A program made the position numbers and the translations under genes. Shown here piece after piece: positions 53,421 through 60,922 of a stretch of 64,000 nucleotides of DNA (position 1 is its first letter; every line of letters starts with the position of its first letter). Origin of the DNA: Rhizophagus prolifer (taxonomy: Eukaryota; Glomeromycota; Glomeromycetes; Glomerales; Glomeraceae); the NCBI GenBank assembly GCA_019425655.1, contig NQWY01024827.1, forward strand, positions 62,001 to 126,000, given 5' to 3'. The notes under the pieces were generated by a model, which searched no databases, was not told where the DNA came from, and was given only the letters and a program-made list of their open reading frames with translations.

Positions 53421-54785
53421 ATGCAACTGTACAACACCTTAAGCGCAGAAGAAAGAGCTCGACTTATCGATGAGGCCGGACAAGAGCGCCTTACACTGTC
53501 TTTCTATGCGTATGCCAAAATTGAAGATCCTAAGAAATTTCGTGATGACCTTTTTATAGCCTGGAACGCCCTGGATGCGCTCGGTCGTATCTATGTTGCC
53601 ACAGAAGGCATCAATGCTCAGATGAGCGTTCCTGCAGAAAATTTTGAAGCTTTTCGAGATACGCTGGAAGTTTATGATTTTATGAAAGGTATTCGTCTGA
53701 ATGTCGCTGTGGAGCAGGACAATCACTCATTTCTAAAGTTAACCATAAAAGTCAGAAACAAAATCGTCGCAGATGGTCTGAATGATGAAACTTTTGACGT
53801 GACCAATAAAGGGATTCACCTGAAAGCAAAGGAATTCAATAATATGTTGGAAGACCCAAATACGATTGTAGTGGATTTCAGAAATCACTACGAAAGTGAA
53901 GTTGGACATTTTGAAGGCGCAATTACGCCAGATGTTGAGAATTTCCGTGAAAGTTTGCCAATTATCAATGAACAATTGCAGGATTTCAAAGAAGATAAAA
54001 ATCTTTTGATGTACTGCACCGGCGGAATCCGTTGTGAAAAGGCAAGCGCTTACTTCAAACATCAGGGTTTTAAAAATGTTTTCCAGCTGGAAGGCGGAAT
54101 TATAGAATACACACGCCAGATCAAAGAAGAGGGAATCGAAAGTAAATTCATCGGTAAAAACTTCGTATTCGATCATCGTTTAGGAGAAAGAATTACAGAT
54201 GATATTATTGCACAGTGTCATCAGTGCGGAAAACCTTGTGATAATCATACCAATTGTGCCAATGATGCCTGTCATTTACTTTTCATCCAGTGTGATGAAT
54301 GTAAGGCAGCAATGGAAAATACATGTTCTACGGAATGTCTGGAAACCATTCATTTGCCTTGGGAAGAGCAGGTGAAACTAAGAAAAGGCCTTCAGGTTGG
54401 AAATAAGGTATTCAGAAAAGGAAAATCTGAAGCTTTGAAATTTAAAAATTCCGGAGATCTGTCAACGCAGACTTTAGCAAAAGCAAAAGCTGAAACGAAG
54501 GATATTCGCCAGAAAATAAAAACGAAAAAAACTTTGATCGGAAAAGCTGAGCATTATTATTCAAAATCAAAAATTGCACAGTTCTTCATTGAAAATAATG
54601 AACTTTCCGTAGGTGATAAAGTGTTAATTTCCGGACCAACAACAGGCGATCAGGAAATTACAGTTACTCAGATTTTTGTAAACGGTGATTTCAGCGATAC
54701 GGCGAAAGTGGGAGATCAGATTACTTTTGAACTACCTTTCAGAGTTCGTTTGTCGGATAAACTTTACAAGATTTTAGAAAATTAA
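53421..54785 (+). CDS. trhO: Oxygen-dependent tRNA uridine(34) hydroxylase TrhO
   Basis: 454 residues. N-terminal half: FYAYAKIEDPKKFRDDLF and GRIYVATEGINAQMSVP; rhodanese domain with catalytic Cys in NLLMYCTGGIRCEKASAYF; then a cysteine-rich stretch (CHQCGKPCDNHTNCANDAC) that probably binds zinc. It adds a hydroxyl group at uridine 34 of tRNAs, the first step to the modified wobble base. About 100 residues longer at the C-terminus than the Gram-negative form, with a basic part (KAKAETKDIRQKIKTKK). Followed after 12 bases by the cyclo-ligase. Confidence 0.93.
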   Translation: MQLYNTLSAEERARLIDEAGQERLTLSFYAYAKIEDPKKFRDDLFIAWNALDALGRIYVATEGINAQMSVPAENFEAFRDTLEVYDFMKGIRLNVAVEQDNHSFLKLTIKVRNKIVADGLNDETFDVTNKGIHLKAKEFNNMLEDPNTIVVDFRNHYESEVGHFEGAITPDVENFRESLPIINEQLQDFKEDKNLLMYCTGGIRCEKASAYFKHQGFKNVFQLEGGIIEYTRQIKEEGIESKFIGKNFVFDHRLGERITDDIIAQCHQCGKPCDNHTNCANDACHLLFIQCDECKAAMENTCSTECLETIHLPWEEQVKLRKGLQVGNKVFRKGKSEALKFKNSGDLSTQTLAKAKAETKDIRQKIKTKKTLIGKAEHYYSKSKIAQFFIENNELSVGDKVLISGPTTGDQEITVTQIFVNGDFSDTAKVGDQITFELPFRVRLSDKLYKILEN

Positions 54786-54797
54786 TACAATTTAAAG

Positions 54798-55376
54798 GTG
54801 AATCTCAGTCTTACAAAAAAAGAACTTAGATCGATTTATAAAGCAAAAAGAATGGCCTTATCACAAGATGAGGTCAATTTTTTGTCTCAAAAAATCTTTG
54901 AACAATTCGTTTTACAATTTAATGTATTTGAAAATCAAAAGGTTAATGTTTTTTTACCGATTGGAAAAATGAATGAAATCAATACTCAGATTTTTATTGA
55001 TTATTTTTTTGATAAAAAATTAAAGGTTTTTGTGCCAAAAATTAAAGGCGATAAAATGATATCTGTAGAGATTTTTCCTGATTCGGATTTTGAAATTAAT
55101 AATTGGGGAATTAAGGAGCCGGTTTCTAATATTGACTCTAATGTTGATCTGGACTATGTTTTAGCACCTTTATTATACTGTGATCGATTTGGAAACAGAG
55201 TAGGTTATGGAAAAGGTTTTTATGATTCTTTTTTTTCAGGGGATTTTGGGATTCATAATAAAATTGGTTTAAACTTCTTTTTTCCGGATCAAGATGTTGC
55301 TGATGTTTTTGAATCAGATATAGCCTTAGATGGTTTGATAACGCCTTATAATTTTATTGATTTTAATATTAATTAA
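54798..55376 (+). CDS. 5-formyltetrahydrofolate cyclo-ligase family protein
   Basis: 192 residues from a GTG. Start LTKKELRSIYKAKRMALSQDE, VNVFLPIGKMNEINTQIFID, and the family end signature YCDRFGNRVGYGKGFYDSFF with the ATP-binding glycines. It turns 5-formyl-THF into 5,10-methenyl-THF using ATP. Twelve bases after trhO, so co-transcribed; no terminator until the next unit. Confidence 0.92.
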   Translation: MNLSLTKKELRSIYKAKRMALSQDEVNFLSQKIFEQFVLQFNVFENQKVNVFLPIGKMNEINTQIFIDYFFDKKLKVFVPKIKGDKMISVEIFPDSDFEINNWGIKEPVSNIDSNVDLDYVLAPLLYCDRFGNRVGYGKGFYDSFFSGDFGIHNKIGLNFFFPDQDVADVFESDIALDGLITPYNFIDFNIN

Positions 55377-55458
55377 CTGAAAATCAATAATATTTTTTTG
55401 TAAAATGCTTTACAAACGCTTTACAAGTTATTTCTAAATGATTTTTATCAGACCGTCC

Positions 55459-55466
55459 TAATTTTG
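55459..55466 (+). promoter_or_regulatory. Putative -7 box of mini-ORF 1
   Basis: TAATTTTG followed by TC and then GTT, the same context (TAATTTTGTC-GTT) as before mini-ORF 2 at 57364. Confidence 0.45.
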
Positions 55467-55532
55467 TCTTGTTAATATGATTCAATATTAAAAGATAATA
55501 TAATCACAATAATTAATTTAAATTTTTAGAAA

Positions 55533-55559
55533 ATGAAAAAGTCATTATTTGTAAAGTAA
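55533..55559 (+). CDS. Mini-ORF 1 (MKKSLFVK), possibly a gene remnant
   Basis: Eight codons, ATGAAAAAGTCATTATTTGT followed by a near stop. The same first seven codons are seen at 57422. After the stop, a shifted frame reads KADEKAAKEEIKK and ends in TAA, as if the middle of a longer gene were lost. It has a -7 box about 67 bases upstream and a strong terminator downstream, so a short transcript is likely. Whether it makes a peptide is unknown. This accounts for the 55377-55646 gap. Confidence 0.4.
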   Translation: MKKSLFVK

Positions 55560-55620
55560 AAGCTGACGAAAAAGCTGCAAAAGAAGAAATCAAAAAATAA
55601 TTAGAATCTAATTATTACAA

Positions 55621-55648
55621 AAAAAGCCGCTATTTAGCGGCTTTTTTT
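55621..55648. terminator. Bidirectional intrinsic terminator
   Basis: Stem aaaaagccgcta / tagcggcttttt with T-run, between mini-ORF 1 and the stop of the lipoprotein gene. Confidence 0.85.
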
Positions 55649-56228
55649 ATTTGATACTGTCTATATTTTTTGGATAAAAACTGGTAAAATAGAATTTGAA
55701 TTCTTTCTGGAATTTCACAGGCGAAGCCTTCAGCATATATTGTGCTTTTCTATTAACTGTAGTAATATAAGTTCTCTTGTTATCATAATATTCTACATCA
55801 AAAGTTGCGAAGTCAAGCGTATCCTTTTCCTTAATTTTTTTTGATGTCATTAGGTTATTGACTTTTGCATATCTTACTTTCAGGCTATCCATTTCCTTTA
55901 ACAAAGGCTTAAGGTTATTTGAATCTTTTGTAAGAAAATGAGCTTGCATCTGTGTGTAGATAACGGAATCTATTTCAGTATCCTTGTTTCCGGATGTATA
56001 AAGTGCCGATAAATCTAATAGATCCTGGACTTTTTGCGAAGTAATCACATTAGTAGCCTGCAAACTATCCAGCTTTGTTTTGGAATAGGTTGCGTTATTG
56101 TTAGCATTTCTGAGTGTTTCCAGAGAATTATCATCACCTTCGTATTTTTTATTACAGGATATAATTCCGATAATCAGCAGAGCTGGAATCAACATCCATT
56201 TATATAAGTTATTTTTCTTTTCCATCAT
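55647..56228 (-). CDS. Putative lipoprotein of unknown function
   Basis: 193 residues, not recognised. N-terminal NNLYKWMLIPALLIIGIISC is a lipoprotein signal with cysteine at about 26. The body is helical and polar (SLETLRNANNNATYSKTKL; KPLLKEMDSLKVRYAKVNNL), ending in an aromatic-rich beta part (KFQKEFKFYFTSFYPKNID). Start could be one codon later. Overlaps the upstream gene by 20 bases, so the two form a coupled pair. Probably anchored on the periplasmic side. Confidence 0.7.
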   Translation of the reverse strand: MMEKKNNLYKWMLIPALLIIGIISCNKKYEGDDNSLETLRNANNNATYSKTKLDSLQATNVITSQKVQDLLDLSALYTSGNKDTEIDSVIYTQMQAHFLTKDSNNLKPLLKEMDSLKVRYAKVNNLMTSKKIKEKDTLDFATFDVEYYDNKRTYITTVNRKAQYMLKASPVKFQKEFKFYFTSFYPKNIDSIK

Positions 56229-57255
56229 CAGTAATTTTGAATTTAATCATGACTATTTTACCGTTTTTCATCTGAGAATCGATCACTTCCAAATTTTCCA
56301 GTGATGTTGTAGGAAGCGTAACCAGCGAGATGTATTTTTGTTTATCCATTGTTTCAATGCCATAGATGTCACTATCTACAACCTGATAAATCAATGCGTT
56401 GTCACTTATAAGCCTGTTGAGTTCATTAGTTTTTTTCTTAAAGTCCGTGATTGATTTTGAATAATAATAAAGTTGAATGGCATAGTCATTAGGCTTCAAC
56501 TCAATATTTTCTGATTCCGGAGCGCTTGTCAAATCCCTGCTGACAGTGTCTGTCTTGTAGAAAGGGGATGAGATGATCATCTTAAGCTTCTTGCTTTTTG
56601 TTTCGTAAACAAAGGGAGAGTTAGGCTTCACTTTAAAAAGTATGGGAGATTCGTTTTCTCTGATGATTTTTACATCCAATTCTCCTTTTATAGAAGAATT
56701 TCTGTCAGCGTCAGTAAAAGCGTAAGTGAATTTTTTATAAAATAAATTGTCGCCTAACCACAAATATGTTCTCAGGAAATTTTGTTTAGGTTTATTAAAA
56801 TTGATATTCTGATTAATCTCGTCAAACGCCTGATTGTCGATTGAGACCGGCGGTTTTTCAGCAATTGTAACTGGAACTTTTGACTCTATTACCTCAGGTT
56901 TGTTCTCTGAAGGAACTTCGACAGGTAAAGATGTCTGAAAGCTATCATTGACTGCTGTTACGATTGGGTTTTTCTTTTTGAATTCGAACCAGGAATTATA
57001 GCCTGCATAGACAGAAAGGATATTCAACATATCGATTCTCGGGATTTTTTCCTGAGCATTATTTTTGAAATAAGTATAAAAGGTTTTTTCGCTAATATTT
57101 CCTTTGGCTTTTTGTCTTAAGTCCTCTTGAAAATATATAATGTCAATACCCTTCCATTTGGAAATGTCATCATAGGACGGTGAGTGTGTCTCAAGATATT
57201 TTTCCTGAACGGCCTTTTTTAAGGATTGAAAATGTGAAAATTCTATATCGCTCAA
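56209..57255 (-). CDS. Unknown protein with HTH-like N-terminus (TTG start)
   Basis: 348 residues from a TTG (no early ATG in the frame). The N-terminal 100 residues (NISEKTFYTYFKNNAQEKIP, then RIDMLNILSVYAGYNSWFEF) resemble a helical DNA- or peptide-binding domain common in flavobacterial proteins, followed by a proline-rich linker and a beta domain starting about 175 (YAFTDADRNSSIKGELDV). I see no clear membrane helix between them. Coupled to the lipoprotein gene; mini-ORF 2 is divergent. Function unknown; a sensor or regulator is a guess. Confidence 0.65.
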   Translation of the reverse strand: MSDIEFSHFQSLKKAVQEKYLETHSPSYDDISKWKGIDIIYFQEDLRQKAKGNISEKTFYTYFKNNAQEKIPRIDMLNILSVYAGYNSWFEFKKKNPIVTAVNDSFQTSLPVEVPSENKPEVIESKVPVTIAEKPPVSIDNQAFDEINQNINFNKPKQNFLRTYLWLGDNLFYKKFTYAFTDADRNSSIKGELDVKIIRENESPILFKVKPNSPFVYETKSKKLKMIISSPFYKTDTVSRDLTSAPESENIELKPNDYAIQLYYYSKSITDFKKKTNELNRLISDNALIYQVVDSDIYGIETMDKQKYISLVTLPTTSLENLEVIDSQMKNGKIVMIKFKITDDGKEK

Positions 57256-57316
57256 AGTTGTATTTTGTTCTTAATTTGTTGATTTACAGTTGCTCTTATT
57301 TGTAAATCGTGTTTTA

Positions 57317-57324
57317 CAAATATA
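57317..57324 (-). promoter_or_regulatory. Putative -7 box of the unknown pair
   Basis: Minus-strand TATATTTG 61 bases before the TTG start; a CTTG lies 20 bases further up. Confidence 0.45.
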
Positions 57325-57363
57325 TTACAATTAATTTTCAAAAACAAGATTTATTTGTTGTCA

Positions 57364-57371
57364 TAATTTTG
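57364..57371 (+). promoter_or_regulatory. Putative -7 box of mini-ORF 2
   Basis: TAATTTTG followed by TC and then GTT as before mini-ORF 1; 50 bases before its ATG. Confidence 0.45.
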
Positions 57372-57421
57372 TCCCGTTCAAATAAGGACAATCTATTAAC
57401 TAACAATTTAATTTAATTATT

Positions 57422-57451
57422 ATGAAAAAGTCATTATTCGTAAAAAAATAA
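57422..57451 (+). CDS. Mini-ORF 2 (MKKSLFVKK)
   Basis: Nine codons, the first seven the same as mini-ORF 1 (one silent change). A small hairpin CTTAAC/GTTAAG follows at 57454-57468 and then a strong terminator. It is the likely start of a short transcript. No longer reading frame continues it. It accounts for the 57256-57500 gap together with the promoter boxes. Confidence 0.35.
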   Translation: MKKSLFVKK

Positions 57452-57472
57452 TCTTAACCTTGTTAAGAATTA

Positions 57473-57502
57473 TAAACCGCTTCTTTTAGAGGCGGTTTTT
57501 TT
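57473..57502. terminator. Bidirectional intrinsic terminator
   Basis: Stem aaaccgcttct / agaggcggttt (with G-T pairs) and T-run, between mini-ORF 2 and the methyltransferase stop. Confidence 0.75.
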
Positions 57503-58271
57503 ATTTGTCTAATTTCTGTCTCAGAATTTCGTAGCAAGTAATGGCAGCAGCGTTACTCAGGTTAAGAGAATCAATAGTTCCGGACATTGGAATCAACACA
57601 TTTTCTCCTTTTCCTTTCCAGAAGTCACTCAAACCTGAATGTTCTGTTCCGAATAAAACAGCAGATTTGGCAGTCAAATCTTTCTCCTGAATAGGTTTTG
57701 CATCATCACTCATAAAAGTAGTGAAAATGCTATAGTCATTGATTTTTAAGAATTCTAAAGTTTCTTCATTAGAAGCCTGGAAAATATTCATCCCGAAAAG
57801 ACAGCCAACACTTGAGCGGATAACATTTGGGTTGTAGAAGTCCGTTCTTGTATCGGTAACAATCAAAGCGTTTATTCCGAATGCTTCGCAACTTCTTAGG
57901 ATTGCTCCAAGATTTCCCGGTTTCTCCACACTTTCTAAAATGATAATTGCCGAATCTTGTTTCGGTTTGAATTCATCAAGATTCCTTTGTTCTAATTTAT
58001 AAATTCCTATAATTCCTTCGGTTGTTCCGCGATAGGCGATTTTTTCATAAAGCTTTTCCGAGACAAAATGAATTTTGGAATCGGGCAATATTCCTTTGAA
58101 AATAGTTTCGGAGATAAAATATTCTTCCGGTTGATTTCCGAAATGTAATGCGCGTTCGTTTTCCTGCTGACCTTCTACGATGAAAACACCGGCTTTTCTT
58201 CTGTCCTGATTTTTGGATAGAAGTCGGGTCAATCTTTTTATTTTTTCGTTTTGAAGGCTTTCTATGAGCAT
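57501..58271 (-). CDS. TrmH/SpoU family RNA 2'-O-methyltransferase
   Basis: 256 residues. Substrate-binding N-domain (KRLTRLLSKNQDRRKAGVFI, VEGQQENERAL) and a SPOUT domain with IILESVEKPGNLGAILRSCE, NVIRSSVGCLF, LFGTEHSGLS and the knot end IPMSGTIDSLNLSNAAAI. These are the three SpoU motifs. It methylates a ribose in tRNA or rRNA; which one cannot be said. One-gene unit with a TACATTTG box 15 bases upstream. Confidence 0.92.
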   Translation of the reverse strand: MLIESLQNEKIKRLTRLLSKNQDRRKAGVFIVEGQQENERALHFGNQPEEYFISETIFKGILPDSKIHFVSEKLYEKIAYRGTTEGIIGIYKLEQRNLDEFKPKQDSAIIILESVEKPGNLGAILRSCEAFGINALIVTDTRTDFYNPNVIRSSVGCLFGMNIFQASNEETLEFLKINDYSIFTTFMSDDAKPIQEKDLTAKSAVLFGTEHSGLSDFWKGKGENVLIPMSGTIDSLNLSNAAAITCYEILRQKLDK

Positions 58272-58285
58272 TTTTATATTTTTTG

Positions 58286-58293
58286 CAAATGTA
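58286..58293 (-). promoter_or_regulatory. Putative -7 box of the SpoU gene
   Basis: Minus-strand TACATTTG ending 15 bases before the start. Confidence 0.5.
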
Positions 58294-58365
58294 CAAAGTA
58301 GTTATGAATGATGCATTATGAGTCGTGAAATGAATTTTTGACTAATATTTAACTCTGCGCAGTGC

Positions 58366-58475
58366 GTGAGGGATGGTAACGGAAATCCTTTTTTAACGCC
58401 CATGCGTTCAAAAAGATTGCAGTGGATAGCCCGGCCCGAGCTGTTGCATTGCTGAAGGCGAGGGACACGTCCAAA
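58366..58475 (+). repeat. Dispersed palindrome-rich repeat, copy B
   Basis: Blocks: gagggatggtaa, CGGAAATCCTTTTTT, small hairpin AACGCccatGCGTT, CAAAAAGATTGCAGTGGATA, gcccggcccgagctg, gaaggcgaggga. Same block order as copy A at 10447. It lies 28-138 bases before the lptB box and fills the gap between the divergent SpoU and lptB genes. Confidence 0.7.
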
Positions 58476-58503
58476 TTGTTATAATGAGAAGATAAAAAAT
58501 ATC

Positions 58504-58511
58504 TATCTTTG
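58504..58511 (+). promoter_or_regulatory. Putative -7 box of lptB, leaderless
   Basis: TATCTTTG ending only four bases before the lptB ATG, so the mRNA should start at the start codon. Confidence 0.55.
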
Positions 58512-58515
58512 TTTT

Positions 58516-59244
58516 ATGATTTTACGAGGAGAAAATTTAATCAAGGAATACGGACCGAAAAAGGTGGTAAAAGGCGTGTCGTTGGAGGTTCAACAAGGTG
58601 AAATTGTCGGACTTTTGGGGCCAAACGGAGCAGGAAAAACAACATCTTTTTATATGATTGTAGGATTGGTGAAGCCAACCTTGGGCAATGTATTTCTGGA
58701 TGATCAGAATATCACACAAGATGCGATGTACAGGCGAGCGCAGAAAGGAATCGGTTATCTCGCGCAGGAAGCTTCGGTTTTCAGGAAGCTATCTGTTGAA
58801 GATAATATCCTGGGTGTTTTGCAACTGACGAAGCTATCTAAAAAGGAGCAGAGAAAAAAATGTGATGAATTGATTGAAGAATTCCACCTGGAACACGTTC
58901 GTAAAAATCGAGGTGATCTGCTTTCCGGAGGTGAAAGACGTAGAACGGAAATTGCACGTTGTCTGGCAACAAGTCCGAATTTTATCCTTCTGGATGAGCC
59001 TTTTGCAGGCGTTGACCCGATTGCAGTGGAAGATATTCAGAAAATTGTAAGGTCTCTCGTAGAGAAAAATATCGGAATTCTGATCACCGACCACAACGTT
59101 CAGCAGACTTTGGCGATTACCAACAAAACTTATATTATGTTCGAAGGGAAAATCCTGAAAGAAGGTTTGCCGGAAGATCTTGCCAATGACCCGGAAGTGA
59201 GACAGGCTTATCTTGGAGAAAACTTCAGGTTTGAAAAGTTTTAG
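58516..59244 (+). CDS. lptB: LPS export ABC transporter ATPase LptB
   Basis: 242 residues. Walker [21 protein letters not shown]-loop [17 protein letters not shown] (LptB hallmark), signature [17 protein letters not shown], Walker [19 protein letters not shown] and H-loop [10 protein letters not shown]. With LptFG it powers removal of lipopolysaccharide from the inner membrane. It stands alone, with its box only four bases upstream. Confidence 0.95.
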   Translation: MILRGENLIKEYGPKKVVKGVSLEVQQGEIVGLLGPNGAGKTTSFYMIVGLVKPTLGNVFLDDQNITQDAMYRRAQKGIGYLAQEASVFRKLSVEDNILGVLQLTKLSKKEQRKKCDELIEEFHLEHVRKNRGDLLSGGERRRTEIARCLATSPNFILLDEPFAGVDPIAVEDIQKIVRSLVEKNIGILITDHNVQQTLAITNKTYIMFEGKILKEGLPEDLANDPEVRQAYLGENFRFEKF

Positions 59245-59407
59245 ATTGTATCGCAAAGGCGGACATTTTAAATTTGTTATAAATATATAAAGTCGCAAAG
59301 GAAAACTTGGCGGCTTTTTATTGTTCAAATCAAATATTTCTGCGCCTTTGCGAAAAAAAAAAATTATTCAAAAATCCTACTGACAAACTATTGTCACAAC
59401 AGCGTTA

Positions 59408-59415
59408 TAAATTTG
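59408..59415 (+). promoter_or_regulatory. Putative -7 box of the DinB gene
   Basis: TAAATTTG 21 bases before the chosen DinB ATG; the preceding 150 bases hold scattered gcaaag/ctttgcg repeat pieces. Confidence 0.45.
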
Positions 59416-59436
59416 TATCAAATAAAACAAACTATT

Positions 59437-59916
59437 ATGAATGCAAACGCAAAAGTCCTTGGCTCACAACAACTTTTAATCCATTGGCAAGGCCACAGAA
59501 ATCTGACCAGAAGAGTGATTGAAGCTTTTCCCGAGAAAGATTTATTCGAATTCTCGATTGGCGGAATGAGACCGTTTTCAAAATTAGCTCTTGAGTTGAT
59601 TGCTATTGGCGGACCAGCCCTGAAATCTATTGTTGAAGGGACAATTAATGAATTCGATGAAACTTTCAACCCCACAACCAAAGATGAGCTTTTGGCAAAA
59701 TGGGATGAAGAAACGGAAACGATTAATGAATACTTTAGCCAAATTACAGAGGAAAGATTTCAGGAGACATTCAATTTATTTGGACAATATGAGTTTCCGG
59801 TTTATCAAAACATTCTTTATTTTGTGGACAACGAGATTCATCACCGCGGTCAGGGTTATGTTTACCTGAGAGCTTTGGGGATTGAACCGCCGTTTTTCTG
59901 GGAAAGACAAAGATAA
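59437..59916 (+). CDS. DinB family protein
   Basis: 159 residues from MNANAKVLGSQQLL (the frame opens eight codons earlier, but that part contains the promoter spacing). Four-helix DinB/YfiT fold with three metal histidines: IHWQGHRNLTRRVIEAF near residue 16, and the late NEIHHRGQGYVYLRALG. These are metal-dependent thiol- or damage-related enzymes of varied function. It converges on a WYL regulator, sharing a terminator; WYL regulators and DinB genes are often neighbours. Confidence 0.88.
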   Translation: MNANAKVLGSQQLLIHWQGHRNLTRRVIEAFPEKDLFEFSIGGMRPFSKLALELIAIGGPALKSIVEGTINEFDETFNPTTKDELLAKWDEETETINEYFSQITEERFQETFNLFGQYEFPVYQNILYFVDNEIHHRGQGYVYLRALGIEPPFFWERQR

Positions 59917-59938
59917 TTTTCTACGCTTGATTTGATTT

Positions 59939-59970
59939 AAAGTCTGCTTTTAGCAGGCTTTATTTTTTAT
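59939..59970. terminator. Bidirectional intrinsic terminator
   Basis: Stem aaagtctgc / gcaggcttt with five-base loop and T-run between the convergent DinB and WYL genes. Confidence 0.7.
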
Positions 59971-60922
59971 TCAATTGGTTAGAAATCTGAGCAATTAAAT
60001 CATTCATCGTATCTTTGAGATATTCAGGTTCAAGGATTTCCGCAAAATCTGCAAACGTAATTAGCCAGCGCGGAAAACCTTCATCGATCCACTCAGTTTC
60101 AAAGGTCATCAGCATCCGGTTACCACTTTCTTCTTCTGAAATCAATCCATAATATTTTTTAGAATTAACCAGAAAAGGCAGGATTTTTTTCTCAACCAAA
60201 AGTTTAACACTCACTTTTTGATTCTTTGATTTTTTTCGGTAATCTCCAACATTTCCATATTCTTGATGAAATGGATTTTCAGTTTTCTCGATTTTCAAAA
60301 TCCTATCAATTCGGAATTGTCTGAAATCCTTTCGCATTATGCAAAACGCCATCATGTACCAGTAATTGACTTCGTAGAAAATACCAACCGCTTCGATAAT
60401 TCTTTCGCTAGCCTCGTCTTTTACATTTTTATAACTGATTTTTAACTGGTTCTTTTCGGCAATGCTTTCCAGAATTATTGGAATAATATTTTTGACATTG
60501 TCAGAATTTTTCGGGCGATAGGAATAGATGTCAATTTGATTCTCAATAGTCGTAACAAGATGTTTCTCCGAGTTTCTGATGACTGCTTTCACTTTTTCCA
60601 TTGCGGAATTGTAATGAGAGTCGAGACTTTCATGAGAAAACTTCTGCATCAGTTTTTCTGCAGTAATGAAACTTAGAACTTCTTCTTTTGTGAACATCAC
60701 AGGAGGAAGTTTGTAACCATCCACCAAAGAATAACCGGAACCAGCTTCTCCAAAAATCGGAATGCCGGCATTTTCCAAAGTCTTGATGTCTCTGTAAATC
60801 GTCCTGATACTGACATCAAATTTCTCAGCCAAATCCTGTGCTCGGACAATCGATTTGGTTTGTAGTTGTGTTAGAATCGAAGTAACTCGGTCTATTTTTT
60901 TAATGTAATGGTCTTCATTCAT
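59960..60922 (-). CDS. YafY-type HTH and WYL domain transcription regulator
   Basis: 320 residues. HTH_11 at 10-60 (DRVTSILTQLQTKSIVRAQD, then KFDVSIRTIYRDIKTLENAG with the recognition helix), then a WYL domain in which QLKISYKNVKDEASERII and WYMMAFCIMRKDFRQFRIDR fit, and a C-terminal WCX part. WYL domains sense ligands or nucleic acids. It overlaps the ABC gene upstream by eight bases and so shares its transcript. Confidence 0.9.
   Translation of the reverse strand: MNEDHYIKKIDRVTSILTQLQTKSIVRAQDLAEKFDVSIRTIYRDIKTLENAGIPIFGEAGSGYSLVDGYKLPPVMFTKEEVLSFITAEKLMQKFSHESLDSHYNSAMEKVKAVIRNSEKHLVTTIENQIDIYSYRPKNSDNVKNIIPIILESIAEKNQLKISYKNVKDEASERIIEAVGIFYEVNYWYMMAFCIMRKDFRQFRIDRILKIEKTENPFHQEYGNVGDYRKKSKNQKVSVKLLVEKKILPFLVNSKKYYGLISEEESGNRMLMTFETEWIDEGFPRWLITFADFAEILEPEYLKDTMNDLIAQISNQLNKK

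Noticed and set aside
53439-54176. Long antisense frames within trhO
   Set aside because: They lie wholly inside a well-supported gene and show no protein family.
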